Below, piece after piece: positions 8,900 through 17,253 of a stretch of 64,000 bases of DNA. Both the position numbers and the translations under genes were made by a program. Each line of letters starts with the position of its first letter. The stretch's first letter is position 1. The notes under the pieces were generated by a model. It saw only the letters and a list, made by a program, of their open reading frames with translations. It made no database searches and had not been told where the DNA came from. This stretch comes from DASUPK01 sp963736305 (GTDB taxonomy: Bacteria > Actinomycetota > Thermoleophilia > Solirubrobacterales > 70-9), in NCBI GenBank assembly GCA_963736305.1, contig CAVTOD010000005.1:558001-622000 (forward strand), written 5' to 3'.

Positions 8900-10227
8900 T
8901 CCCGGACCCCCGCCTCGGATTCGAGCCGTACCCGGCGGCGCGATTTGTCGGAGACCATCAGCAGCAGGGCCAGGAGGATGAAGTTCGCGACGATCGAGCT
9001 GCCCCCGTAGCTGATGAAGGGCAGGGTCACGCCGGTCAGCGGGATCACCCTGGTGACGCCGCCGATGATCACGAAGGCCTGGAGGGCGAGGATCGTGGTC
9101 AGGCCAGTCGCGAGCAGCTTCGAGAATCCGTCCTCGGCGAGGATCGCGGTCTTGAAGCCGCGCTCGGAGATCAGGGCGTAGATCAGGACCACGGCAGCGC
9201 CACCGAACAGCCCCAGCTCATCGACGATCACGGCGTATATGAAGTCGGTGTGCGGGGCGGGCAGGATCGCGCACCTGTCCGGGAAGTCCCCATGACAGGC
9301 TGGGAGCTGCACCAGCGAGTCGCCGAGGCCGCGGCCGAAGAGCCCGCCGTCGGCCTGAGCGAAGATCGACTGCGAGAGCTGGTAGCCGCTGCCGCTCGCG
9401 TCGTGGAAGGGGTCGAGCCAGATGTCGAAGCGCTGCTGGATGTGCGGGGCCGTGTGGGCGAAGAACCAGGCCCCGAGCACGAACATCAGCAGGCCGATGA
9501 TCACGAACGAGATCCGGGCCGTCGCGACGTAGATCAGCGCCAGGAAGGCGCCGAAGAACATCACCGAGCTGCCCAGGTCGCGGATGAAGACCAGGAGGAC
9601 CATGGCGGCGCCCCAGACGACCAGAAGCGGTCCCAGGTGCTTGAGCGGCGGCAGCACCAGTCCCATGAACTTCCGCGTACCGATCACAAGCACCTCACGC
9701 CGCTCGTTCAGATAGCTGGCGAGAAAGACGACGATGCAGATCTTGGCCAGCTCGGTCGGCTGGAAGGTGACGGGCCCCAGGTTCACGGCCAGGTAGGCGT
9801 CGTTGGTGGCGTGGCCGAGGAACCGCGGCATGATCAGCAGCACGATCCCGGCGAGCGCGATCAGGTAGCGGTAGCGCTCGAGCGCCTCGTAGTCGCGCAA
9901 GAAGATGATCGTCGCCGAGAAGAGCACGAGGCCGAGCACGAACCAGTTGGCCTGGTCTCGCGCCAGTCCCTCATCGAGGCGGTAGAGCATCACCAGCCCG
10001 AAGGCTGCGAGCAGGGCGACAAGCGGGAAGAGGAACGGATCCGCGTCGGGGAGCCGGATCCGGATGACGATGTGGGTGGCGACGCAGACGGCGAGGAAGT
10101 AGGCGCCGTAGAAGACGCTCAGGTTCCCGAGCTGGTCCGAGTTCGTGATCAACACGGCCGTGAACCCGGCCGTGACCAGCAGCGCGACCGGGATCAGTGC
10201 AAAGAGCTCGCGGGTGCGCGCGCTCAA
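8896..10227 (-). CDS. rodA: SEDS peptidoglycan glycosyltransferase FtsW/RodA
   Basis: 443 aa, about ten membrane helices, SEDS family: polymerises lipid II together with the class B PBP of the next gene. Seen: the long extracytoplasmic loop between helices (with FDIWLDPFHDASGSGYQLSQ), then GGLFGRGLGDS and the C-terminal TLPFISYGGSS. The start is TTG at 10227, forming a TTGA overlap with the pstP stop; the frame is open further upstream but only as antisense of pstP sense codons, so I reject longer forms. RodA versus FtsW cannot be decided here; position next to pbpA favours RodA. Confidence 0.93.
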   Translation of the reverse strand: MSARTRELFALIPVALLVTAGFTAVLITNSDQLGNLSVFYGAYFLAVCVATHIVIRIRLPDADPFLFPLVALLAAFGLVMLYRLDEGLARDQANWFVLGLVLFSATIIFLRDYEALERYRYLIALAGIVLLIMPRFLGHATNDAYLAVNLGPVTFQPTELAKICIVVFLASYLNERREVLVIGTRKFMGLVLPPLKHLGPLLVVWGAAMVLLVFIRDLGSSVMFFGAFLALIYVATARISFVIIGLLMFVLGAWFFAHTAPHIQQRFDIWLDPFHDASGSGYQLSQSIFAQADGGLFGRGLGDSLVQLPACHGDFPDRCAILPAPHTDFIYAVIVDELGLFGGAAVVLIYALISERGFKTAILAEDGFSKLLATGLTTILALQAFVIIGGVTRVIPLTGVTLPFISYGGSSIVANFILLALLLMVSDKSRRRVRLESEAGVRE

Positions 10228-11465
10228 CGCTTCTGCGCCTGCTGGCCCTTGGAGTTGGCCCCAGACTTCTTCTTCTTCGGGGCGGGCGCGGGCGGCGGCG
10301 GCGGCAGGCCCTCGGTCGGCCGCAGCTTGATGTCCTCGATCAGGTCCGTCGCATCTCCCTTGCCTCGCCACGTGTGCCCGGTGACCGCGTCCTGACGGGC
10401 CTCGGAGAGGGTTCCCTCCTGCACCGGGATCGAGTACTGCTTGGAGTAGAGGCTGACCCCGAGCGGAAGCGTGTACGGCAGGCCCCGGTAGAGCGCAACG
10501 TTGCCCTGGTTGTCCGTGCCGAGGAAGTAGATCGACCGCGCGGCGAGCAGTCCTCCCCCGATCACGACGACCGCTGCCAGGATCGCCACCACCCATCCGA
10601 GCACCCTTCGGCGCCTCGCGGGCGCCGGCATCGGTCCGCGGCCGCGCATCCGGTCGGTCGCCGCCCGCATCCGCTCCCCGGTCATGCCGGCCTGCTCGGC
10701 GGTCCGGGAGATCAGCGTCGCGCTCTCCTCACCCTCCCTCGCGCCAGCGTCGGCGAGCCGGAACGCGACGGCGGTGATGTTGTCGCGACCGCCTCCGCGG
10801 TTGGCGGCCTCGACCAGCTTGTTGACTCCGCTCCGGAGGGTTCGCGACTCGACCAGGATCCGCTGGATCTCGTCGTCGGAGACCATCGTCGTGAGGCCGT
10901 CGCTGCAGAGCAGGAAGACGTCGCCATCCCGTGCCGGGAAGGTCATCGTGTCGACGTTCACGCTGGGCTCGGGGCCGAGGGCGCGCGTGATGATCGAGCG
11001 CTGGGGGTGCTCCTCGGCCTCCTCCTCCGTGAGGCGGCCCTGCCGGCGCAGCTCCTCCACCAGCGAGTGGTCCTTGGTGAGACGCTTGAGCTGCCCGCCC
11101 CGCAGCACGTAGGCGCGGCTGTCGCCGACGTGCCCGAGCGCCACCTCGTCGTTTCGGACCATCGCCGCCGTCAGAGTCGTTCCCATCCCCGCCCGCGAGG
11201 AGTCCTCCTGGGCGAGCCGGTGGATCTCGCGATTCGCGGCCTGGGCGATCTCCTCGAGCTGTCCCTCTGCCGGGGCCTCGTTGCTGAGCTTCTGGCGGCG
11301 CTCGAAGGCGCTCGCGGCGATGCGCGAGGCAACCTCTCCCGCCTGCGCGCCGCCCATCCCATCGGCGACCGCGAACAGGGGCGAGCGCGCGAAGTAGGAG
11401 TCCTCGTTCGCGTGGCGCTGGCGGCCGGTGTCTGTCTTGTGTGCCTCTTCCGCGACGGTCAGCAT
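10224..11465 (-). CDS. pstP: PP2C-family Ser/Thr protein phosphatase PstP
   Basis: 413 aa. The phosphatase domain (about 1-240) has the PP2C metal-binding motifs RHANEDSYF, VADGMGGAQAGE, GHVGDSRAYV and CSDGLT. A membrane helix follows near residue 290, then a short extracytoplasmic part and a Pro/Lys-rich tail. It reverses phosphorylation by the PASTA kinase and counterbalances growth signalling. Its ATG shares one base with the fhaB stop, and its stop overlaps the rodA TTG. Domain order matches mycobacterial PstP; the extracytoplasmic part is short. Confidence 0.94.
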   Translation of the reverse strand: MLTVAEEAHKTDTGRQRHANEDSYFARSPLFAVADGMGGAQAGEVASRIAASAFERRQKLSNEAPAEGQLEEIAQAANREIHRLAQEDSSRAGMGTTLTAAMVRNDEVALGHVGDSRAYVLRGGQLKRLTKDHSLVEELRRQGRLTEEEAEEHPQRSIITRALGPEPSVNVDTMTFPARDGDVFLLCSDGLTTMVSDDEIQRILVESRTLRSGVNKLVEAANRGGGRDNITAVAFRLADAGAREGEESATLISRTAEQAGMTGERMRAATDRMRGRGPMPAPARRRRVLGWVVAILAAVVVIGGGLLAARSIYFLGTDNQGNVALYRGLPYTLPLGVSLYSKQYSIPVQEGTLSEARQDAVTGHTWRGKGDATDLIEDIKLRPTEGLPPPPPAPAPKKKKSGANSKGQQAQKR

Positions 11466-11929
11466 CAGGAGACCTCGAAGCGGAACTCAGTGTCCCCGAT
11501 GCGGATCAAGTCACCGGGGCTCAGCTCCGCCTCGCCGTGTAGCTCCCGCGAGTTCAGGAGCGTGCCGTTGGTCGAATTCAGATCCTCGACGAAATACCCG
11601 CCGCCGCGGTTGAAGACGCGGGCATGAAAGCCGGAGGCATAGCGGTCGTCGAGCCTGATGTCCGCGTCCGCCGAGCGGCCCAGGGAGATGCCGCCGAAGA
11701 GATCGAAGTGGTCGCCCTTGTTGAGGCCACCGCCCTCCTGGACGACGAGGAACGCGTCGGTCGCCTCAGCGTCCCCACCGAGGACGTCGTGGTAGCCCGT
11801 CTCGAAGCCGGGGGACGCCGTGCCTCGCAGGTCGCGCAGCGCCATCCGCGTGACCCAGAGCAGGAACAGATAGAGGACGGCCAGGAAGCCGAACTTGAGC
11901 GCTACGGCTAGCGGCTCGAGATCGTTCAC
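11465..11929 (-). CDS. fhaB: FHA-domain membrane protein FhaB/FipA-like
   Basis: 154 aa. An N-terminal hydrophobic helix (about 8-27) anchors it; a cytoplasmic FHA domain occupies roughly 75-150 with the phosphothreonine-binding signatures SLGRSADADIRL, SGFHARV and DLNSTNGTLLN. FHA domains dock phosphothreonine peptides, so it links PknB phosphorylation to the division/elongation machinery. The GTG start overlaps the fhaA stop (GTGA). Gene order fhaA-fhaB-pstP-rodA-pbpA is that of mycobacteria. Confidence 0.92.
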   Translation of the reverse strand: MNDLEPLAVALKFGFLAVLYLFLLWVTRMALRDLRGTASPGFETGYHDVLGGDAEATDAFLVVQEGGGLNKGDHFDLFGGISLGRSADADIRLDDRYASGFHARVFNRGGGYFVEDLNSTNGTLLNSRELHGEAELSPGDLIRIGDTEFRFEVS

Positions 11930-12693
11930 TGCTCGATGTCGAAGGCGAAGACCTTGGTCCCTAGGGTGATCTCGTCGCCGGGCGAGAGGCGAGCGTTGGC
12001 GACGCGGCGACCATTGACCTTCACTCCGTTGGTGGAGTTCAGGTCGACGATCTGCCAGTCCCCGACGCTCGACCGGCGCAGCTCGGCGTGCCGGCGAGAG
12101 ATGTTGGGGTCGTCGATGATGCAGTCCGCCTCCTTCGAGCGCCCCAGCGTCGCGGTGGGCCCGTCGAGGACGTAGCGCCGGTCGTCGACCGAGACGATCG
12201 CGCGGGTCTCGGAGTAGGCGGCGTCCGGGCGGCGCTTGGACTTCGCCTTCTGCGCCTGAGTCGCCGAGTAGACCATCGTGTGGCCCTGCTCGCCCTGCGT
12301 CGCCTCTGCACCCTGTCGCTGGGGTGGTCGCACCAGCCGCGTCTGGATCCCGAATTCGCCGAGGCGAAGTCGCTCATCCTGGTCCAGGTTGACGACCGGC
12401 CGGGTCAGCAGGTCGTAGTCGTGGTGGCGCGCATGCTCGAGGAGGTGCCCGCTCAGCTCCTGGGCGAGGGATGACTCGTAGTCCTTGAAGCGCTCGTAGT
12501 CGTCGGGACAGAGCCAGACCGTGTACTCGTTGGGCACGTAGACGCGCTGGACCGAGGCGGTCTTGTGGGCGTCCATCTCCTTGGAGAGCTTTCGGGCGAT
12601 CTCCACGGGCTGCACGCCGGAGCTGAAGGCGCGGCTGAACACGCCCTCGACGAGGCCCTCGATGCGAGCTTCAAGGTTGCGTAGAACGCTGAT
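11926..12693 (-). CDS. fhaA: FhaA: DUF3662 plus FHA domain; apparent ATC start
   Basis: 255 aa. The N-terminal DUF3662 domain (to about 130) and C-terminal FHA domain (signatures LGRSKEADCIIDD, SRRHAELR, DLNSTNGVKVN) define FhaA, a phospho-dependent adaptor for cell-wall synthesis proteins. Start choice: the first usual start codon is a GTG at 12642, but that removes the family-conserved opening SVLRNLEARIEGLVEG. Reading back, this segment begins exactly at an ATC codon (12693-12691) that has GGAG 6 nt before it. No ATG, GTG or TTG is in frame there. I place the start at the ATC; a sequencing error (ATG to ATC) is the alternative. Confidence 0.85.
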   Translation of the reverse strand: MSVLRNLEARIEGLVEGVFSRAFSSGVQPVEIARKLSKEMDAHKTASVQRVYVPNEYTVWLCPDDYERFKDYESSLAQELSGHLLEHARHHDYDLLTRPVVNLDQDERLRLGEFGIQTRLVRPPQRQGAEATQGEQGHTMVYSATQAQKAKSKRRPDAAYSETRAIVSVDDRRYVLDGPTATLGRSKEADCIIDDPNISRRHAELRRSSVGDWQIVDLNSTNGVKVNGRRVANARLSPGDEITLGTKVFAFDIEQ

Positions 12694-12737
12694 CGCTGAC
12701 TCCTGGGATCGATGGCTGGCCGGCGCGCCTATTTAAC

Positions 12738-12760
12738 GGGTTGCGCCTTGCGGCGCACCC
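12738..12760. terminator. GC hairpin upstream of fhaA
   Basis: GGGTTGCGCC and GGCGCACCC pair (9 bp with one bulged T) around a TTGC loop in the 99-nt gap between the minus-strand kinase gene and fhaA. On the minus strand it is followed by GTTAAATAG, which could be a weak T-poor terminator tail or a -10-like element for fhaA. Either way it separates the two transcription units. Confidence 0.4.
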
Positions 12761-12792
12761 TCGCACAACGCGCGAAATGCTAGTGCCCCACG

Positions 12793-14460
12793 CTACGTGA
12801 GGGCATCGGACCGGGGCTCCTCGAGGGAGCCAGGTGTGTAGCGCGTCGGTGGTCCAATTCGGCGAGAGAGCACCGCGGCGACGATCGCCGCGAGCAGCGC
12901 CCCGAAGAGCAGGCCCGGAGGGCTCGTGCTTCCCGCCACCAGGCGGAGCGTCGTGATCAGGCCGGCTGCCCAGATCAGCGCGCCGAGGGCATCGAGCAAG
13001 GGGGTCCGGCCACGCACGAGCGCCGGGAGAACGAGCGCCGCGGCCGCGAAGATCCCGGCCGCCGCCAGCACGGATCCATCGATCAGCGGAGTGAGCACGT
13101 CGGTGATCGCGGTGCTCGCCGATCCCTTCCAGTGGGCGGGCGGGTCCGCCACGGGCCCCAGCAGCAGGGTCGTGTGGGCGAGCTCCTCCCAAGCTGCGAT
13201 CCAGAGGTAGCCGACACCGCCGAGCGCGGCCCGGCCGGCCGCGCCCCGTGTCATCCCGGCGAGCGCCGGATAGACGGGCCCGAGGCCGATCAAACCGAGG
13301 ATCGGCGCCAATCCGGGGAGCGCAATCGCCTCGGGATCGATCATCGGGGCCAGGAGCGGCACGCCAAGCACGGCGATCAGGGCGGCCACCCCGGGCTCTC
13401 CCGCACCGATCAGGACCCAGAGCAGCACGAGGGCGAGCTGCAGCGCGTAGGCCGGCCGCGGCCGGCCCAGAGCGAGCACGCCCGGGATCACAGCGGCCAG
13501 CGCAATCGGTGCCGGAGCTCCGGTGGAGATCAAGGCCGCGAGGCCGAGAGCCGCCACCCCTGCCCCCGGCAGGAACCGGCCGATCGCCGGGAGCCCTCGG
13601 CGCGGTAGCCACGCGCCGTCGTCGATGCCATCGATGCCCTCGACGGCGGGAAGCGGATCGCCGTCCAGCTCGTTGACGTGCGCCGCGAGGGCCGCCTCGA
13701 GCTCGGAGGCCAGCGGGCGAAGCTCTGGGTCGGGGTCGAGCGCCGCGTCGATCGCGTTGGTCATCGCTTCGGGCAGCTCCGGCCGAACGGCCGAGAGCGG
13801 GGCGATTGGCTCACCGATGGCGCGCGCCGTCGCGGCCGGCCCCTCGCGGATCAGCGGATGCTCTCCGCAGAAGCACTCGTACAGAGTCAGCGCCAGCGAG
13901 TAGACATCGGCCGACGGGCCGGGCCGCAGGCCGTCGGCCTGCTCGGGAGCCATGTAAGCCAGGGTCCCCATGACCGCGCCGGTCGCCGTCAGGGACTGCG
14001 CCCCCGCCACCCGCGCGATCCCGAAGTCGACGAGCTTGGCCTCGTCCCCCGGTCCGACCAAGATGTTCTCCGGCTTCACGTCACGATGCACGACTCCCGC
14101 GCGATGGGCGTGCATCAGGGCGGCGGCGGAGTCGGCGCCCACGCGCGCGACGAGACGATCGGTGAGCTCTCCGCGGCGTCCCATCGCACGAAGGGTGTCG
14201 CCCTCGATCAGCTCAGACACCAGGTAGGCGCGCTCTCCGTCGCTGGCGAGCTCGTAGAGCGTCGCGATGTTCCGATGGGCGAGGCGCGCCACGGCCTGGG
14301 CCTCACGGGTGACGCGGGGGGCGCCGTGCTCGCGATCGATCACCTTGACGGCGACCGGGCGCTGCAGGCGCTCATCCCAGGCGCGGTAGACGGTGCCGAA
14401 GCCGCCGCTTCCGATCCGCTCCTCGATCCGGAATCTGCCCAGGATTTGATCGCCCACCAT
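12793..14460 (-). CDS. Ser/Thr protein kinase with polytopic membrane domain
   Basis: 555 aa from the ATG at 14460, which has a good ribosome site (AGGAG, 6 nt); an in-frame ATG 27 codons earlier lacks one. Kinase domain 10-270: GSGGFGTVY, Lys39, HRDVKPEN 125-132, DFG 145-147 and APEQ 171-174. Instead of one helix and a sensor, residues ~310-530 hold about nine hydrophobic stretches rich in Ala, Leu, Ile and Pro with very short loops. This is a multi-pass membrane module of a family I do not recognise; the tail is short and cytoplasmic or external. It is divergent from the CARDB-like gene and upstream of the fhaA operon but separated by a hairpin. Kinase activity is likely; what the membrane part senses is unknown. 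Confidence 0.85.
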   Translation of the reverse strand: MVGDQILGRFRIEERIGSGGFGTVYRAWDERLQRPVAVKVIDREHGAPRVTREAQAVARLAHRNIATLYELASDGERAYLVSELIEGDTLRAMGRRGELTDRLVARVGADSAAALMHAHRAGVVHRDVKPENILVGPGDEAKLVDFGIARVAGAQSLTATGAVMGTLAYMAPEQADGLRPGPSADVYSLALTLYECFCGEHPLIREGPAATARAIGEPIAPLSAVRPELPEAMTNAIDAALDPDPELRPLASELEAALAAHVNELDGDPLPAVEGIDGIDDGAWLPRRGLPAIGRFLPGAGVAALGLAALISTGAPAPIALAAVIPGVLALGRPRPAYALQLALVLLWVLIGAGEPGVAALIAVLGVPLLAPMIDPEAIALPGLAPILGLIGLGPVYPALAGMTRGAAGRAALGGVGYLWIAAWEELAHTTLLLGPVADPPAHWKGSASTAITDVLTPLIDGSVLAAAGIFAAAALVLPALVRGRTPLLDALGALIWAAGLITTLRLVAGSTSPPGLLFGALLAAIVAAVLSRRIGPPTRYTPGSLEEPRSDALT

Positions 14461-14554
14461 GGCTGCTCCTGTTTCGGTGTGCGTGGGCCCCTTCCTGCGT
14501 GCAGCAGGGTCGGGTGACGGTGCCGCTTCGCAGAGGTTCATACTCTTGGCCGGT

Positions 14555-15631
14555 TTGGCATTCCTCGATGAGGAACAAGACGATTTGGTCGTCGCCGATG
14601 AACCAGAGCGCCCCAGGCGCAGGGTCGGGGGGCCCCAGAGGCGACGCCAGCAATACCTGGTCCGACGCCTGATCGGCGTCGGGGTGGGTCTCGCGTTCCT
14701 GATCCTGATCGTGATCGGGTTCCGCGGCTGCCTCGAGGCGCGCTCCGACCGCGCGCTGCGGAACTACGACTCGAGCGTCGCCACGATCATGCAGCAGTCC
14801 GAGCAGAGCGGGAAGGACTTCTTCCAGCTCCTCAGTTCCCCCAGCGGCTCGAGCTCCGTCGAGGTGCAGAACCAGGTCTTCGCCCAGCGCGACGCGTCGT
14901 CCACCCTGCTCGATCGCGCCCAGGGACTGAGCGCCCCCGGCCAGATGCACGACGCCCAGGCCGCCGTCGAGCAGACCTTGACACTGCGCCGCAACGCCCT
15001 CACGGCGATCGCCGCCAACGTCACCCAGGCGACCGCGCGGGCCCAGACGGCAAACGCTCTCACCACGATCGGCGATGCGATGGGCTCGCTCTATGCGAGC
15101 GACATCCTCTGGACCCAGCTCGCCAAGCCCGACATGCAGAAGGTCCTGAAGGACGAGGGCGTCGAGGGCCAGCCGCTTCCCCCCGGAAACTTCATGCCCT
15201 CCAACGCCACCGACTACCTCGACCAGGCCTCCCTGGTGACGAAGCTGAACGCGATCACCGGCACCAGCAGCGCCACGTCGGGAGGCGTCCACGGCCTCTC
15301 ACTGGACTCGACCACGATCGGGGGCAGCACCCTCTCGCCCGACACCACGACGACCGTGCCGAGCGATGCGGCGGAGATCGACATCGCCGTGACCAACTCC
15401 GGTGACAGCGACGAAACCGGGATCAGCGTCACCGTCCAGCTCGGCGGCAGCAGCCTCACCGGACAGCTCCAATCGCTCAGCGCCGGCCAGCAGGGCACCG
15501 TCAAGATCCCCCTGACCACCAAGCCGACACCGGGCACACCGACCCAGGTGGAGGTGGTCGTCAATCCCGTGCCCAGCGAACAGCTGACGGACAACAACTC
15601 GTCGACCTACACCGTCGTCTTCGGCTCCTGA
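14555..15631 (+). CDS. Membrane-anchored protein with C-terminal CARDB/Ig-like domain
   Basis: 358 aa, function unknown. An acidic N-terminus (MAFLDEEQDD pattern) and an Arg-rich stretch precede one membrane helix (about 45-65), so most of the chain is extracytoplasmic. A helical, Gln-rich domain follows (about 70-220), then a Thr/Ser linker and a C-terminal beta-sandwich resembling CARDB domains (NSGDSDETGISVTVQLGG, about 280-358). The start is uncertain: TTG at 14555 or 14546; no ATG or GTG is plausible except one that lies antisense inside the kinase. Divergent neighbour of the polytopic kinase, which suggests, but does not show, a shared envelope role. Confidence 0.65.
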   Translation: MAFLDEEQDDLVVADEPERPRRRVGGPQRRRQQYLVRRLIGVGVGLAFLILIVIGFRGCLEARSDRALRNYDSSVATIMQQSEQSGKDFFQLLSSPSGSSSVEVQNQVFAQRDASSTLLDRAQGLSAPGQMHDAQAAVEQTLTLRRNALTAIAANVTQATARAQTANALTTIGDAMGSLYASDILWTQLAKPDMQKVLKDEGVEGQPLPPGNFMPSNATDYLDQASLVTKLNAITGTSSATSGGVHGLSLDSTTIGGSTLSPDTTTTVPSDAAEIDIAVTNSGDSDETGISVTVQLGGSSLTGQLQSLSAGQQGTVKIPLTTKPTPGTPTQVEVVVNPVPSEQLTDNNSSTYTVVFGS

Positions 15632-15654
15632 GCCGCCCGGGAGCGAGTCGGTAG

Positions 15655-16515
15655 ATGCGGATCGCCTACCTCGGACCGAGGGGCACTTACAGCGAGGACG
15701 CCATGAGGTCTGCCATCGGCGGCGAGAAGTTTGAACCGGCTCCCGCCGCGTCCGTTTACGACGCGATCCTGGCGGTCCGCGAGGGCGAGGCCGACCGGGC
15801 GCTCGTGCCGTTCGAGAACTCGATCGAGGGAGCGGTCACCGCCACCCTGGACACGCTCGCCTTCGAGGCCGACGGGGTCACGCTCGTCGGCGAGTACGAC
15901 CTGACGGTCAGGCACTGCCTGATCGCCAGGGAGGAGATGCCGCTGGAGGAGATCCAGGTCGTGCTCTCCCACCCGCAGCCCATCGCTCAGTGCGCCAGGT
16001 TCATCCGGGAGAGCCTCTCCCAGGCCGAGGCGCGAGCCGCGTCCAGCACCGCGGAGGCCGTCCGGACGGTCGCCCAGTCCGATCAGCCGTGGGCCGCACT
16101 CGGCGCCGAGTCCGCGGCGGCCCTCTACGGCGCAGCGGTGCTCCGTCACGGGGTCGAGGATGAGCCCGACAACATCACCCGCTTCGTCTGGGTGGCGCCG
16201 GAGGGGACCGTCCCGTCGGGCTCGGGACCGTGGCGGACCTCGCTGGTCTTCTCGGAGCTCGGCGAAGATCATCCCGGTGCGCTCGTCGACGCGCTTCAGA
16301 TCTTCTCGGTCCGGGGGATCAACCTGACCCGCATCGAGTCGAGGCCCCTGCGACGTGGGCTCGGGCGGTACCAGTTCTTCATCGACATCGAGGGTGCCGC
16401 GGGCGAGGATCCACTCTCGGAGGCAATCGAGGCACTTCGCGGCAAGGCGGACACCGTGCGTGTGCTGGGCAGTTGGCCGATCTCCGCGCCGCCTGGAGTT
16501 CCCGGGGGCGAGTAG
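15655..16515 (+). CDS. pheA: Prephenate dehydratase PheA
   Basis: 286 aa cytosolic enzyme converting prephenate to phenylpyruvate in phenylalanine synthesis. Seen: N-terminal YLGPRGTYSEDA, FENSIEGAV, the NITRF motif whose Thr/Arg/Phe are catalytic, and an ACT regulatory domain from about 195 (HPGALVDALQIF, then NLTRIESRP with the phenylalanine-binding ESRP). It has no chorismate mutase domain, as in other actinobacteria, so it is monofunctional and likely feedback-inhibited by phenylalanine. It begins 23 nt after the CARDB-like gene. Confidence 0.95.
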   Translation: MRIAYLGPRGTYSEDAMRSAIGGEKFEPAPAASVYDAILAVREGEADRALVPFENSIEGAVTATLDTLAFEADGVTLVGEYDLTVRHCLIAREEMPLEEIQVVLSHPQPIAQCARFIRESLSQAEARAASSTAEAVRTVAQSDQPWAALGAESAAALYGAAVLRHGVEDEPDNITRFVWVAPEGTVPSGSGPWRTSLVFSELGEDHPGALVDALQIFSVRGINLTRIESRPLRRGLGRYQFFIDIEGAAGEDPLSEAIEALRGKADTVRVLGSWPISAPPGVPGGE

Positions 16516-16524
16516 GGCCTGCAC

Positions 16525-16530
16525 TACAAT
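16525..16530 (+). promoter_or_regulatory. -10-like TACAAT before HNH gene
   Basis: TACAAT lies 11 nt before the ATG at 16542, giving a very short or absent leader; no Shine-Dalgarno sequence is visible. Confidence 0.45.
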
Positions 16531-16541
16531 CGCGCGGGAAC

Positions 16542-17249
16542 ATGGGTAACGGGGTCACCGCGCATAGTTCGGCCGCGGTGTTTGTCGCGGCCGGTGATGA
16601 GGTGCAGGTGGGGGGCCGTGAGGCGAACGGCCACGTCACCGCCGGGCTCAACGGCCATCAGGCTGCCCATCCGAATGGCCACAACCTCGCTCCGGACGGG
16701 GAGGCCGACGGAGAGGTAGCGGTAGCCGCCGCCCGCCGCCTGACGCGCGGGCGGGTACTGGTCCTGAACGCAAGCTACGAGCCGCTCAACGTCTGCACCG
16801 TCAGGAGGGCGCTGGTCCTCCTCCTGAAGGAGAAGGCCGAGGTCCTCGAGCGCGGTGATGACGTCCTTCGCTCCGAAACGATGCGCGTGGACCGGCCGGT
16901 GGTGATTCGGCTGGTCAGCTTCGTTCGCGTGCCTCGCGACATCCATCGCCGGCGCATCACGCGCAAGGCGGTGCTCGCGCGCGACGGCTGGACCTGCCAG
17001 TACTGCGGCGATCACAAGCCCAGCCTCACGGTCGATCACGTCATCCCGCGCAGCCGCGGTGGCGAGTCGGTCTGGGAGAACATCGTCGCCTCGTGCGCAC
17101 CATGCAACCGAAAGAAGGGGAACCGCCTTCCCCACGAGATCAGGATGCATCCCAAGCGGAATCCACGGCCCCCCGGCCCGACCGTCTTCATCCGGATCGC
17201 CGCGCCGCGGACTCCCGAGGCCTGGGAGCCCTACCTGCTCACCGCCTAG
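16542..17249 (+). CDS. HNH endonuclease domain protein with Asn-Gly-His-rich N-terminus
   Basis: 235 aa. The C-terminal two thirds is the small HNH protein common in actinobacteria: LVLNASYEPLNV opening (about residue 75), then CQYCGDH, DHVIPRSRGG and CAPCNRKKGN, i.e. two CxxC zinc-binding pairs around the His-Asn-His catalytic site. It probably binds or cuts nucleic acid; its cellular role is unknown although it is widespread. Unusual here is a ~75-residue N-terminal extension with repeated NGH units (about residues 28-48), absent from most homologues I know. It ends 4 nt from the convergent gyrA stop. Confidence 0.8.
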   Translation: MGNGVTAHSSAAVFVAAGDEVQVGGREANGHVTAGLNGHQAAHPNGHNLAPDGEADGEVAVAAARRLTRGRVLVLNASYEPLNVCTVRRALVLLLKEKAEVLERGDDVLRSETMRVDRPVVIRLVSFVRVPRDIHRRRITRKAVLARDGWTCQYCGDHKPSLTVDHVIPRSRGGESVWENIVASCAPCNRKKGNRLPHEIRMHPKRNPRPPGPTVFIRIAAPRTPEAWEPYLLTA

Positions 17250-17253
17250 CCCG

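Noticed and set aside
10228..10596. 123-codon N-terminal extension of the SEDS protein
   Set aside because: It is the other frame of pstP on the same strand; homology of the SEDS family begins right after TTG 10227, which overlaps the pstP stop.
14461..14541. Longer start for the polytopic kinase (ATG at 14541)
   Set aside because: It lacks a ribosome site, and the added 27 residues are low-complexity; ATG 14460 has AGGAG at ideal spacing and begins just before the kinase fold.
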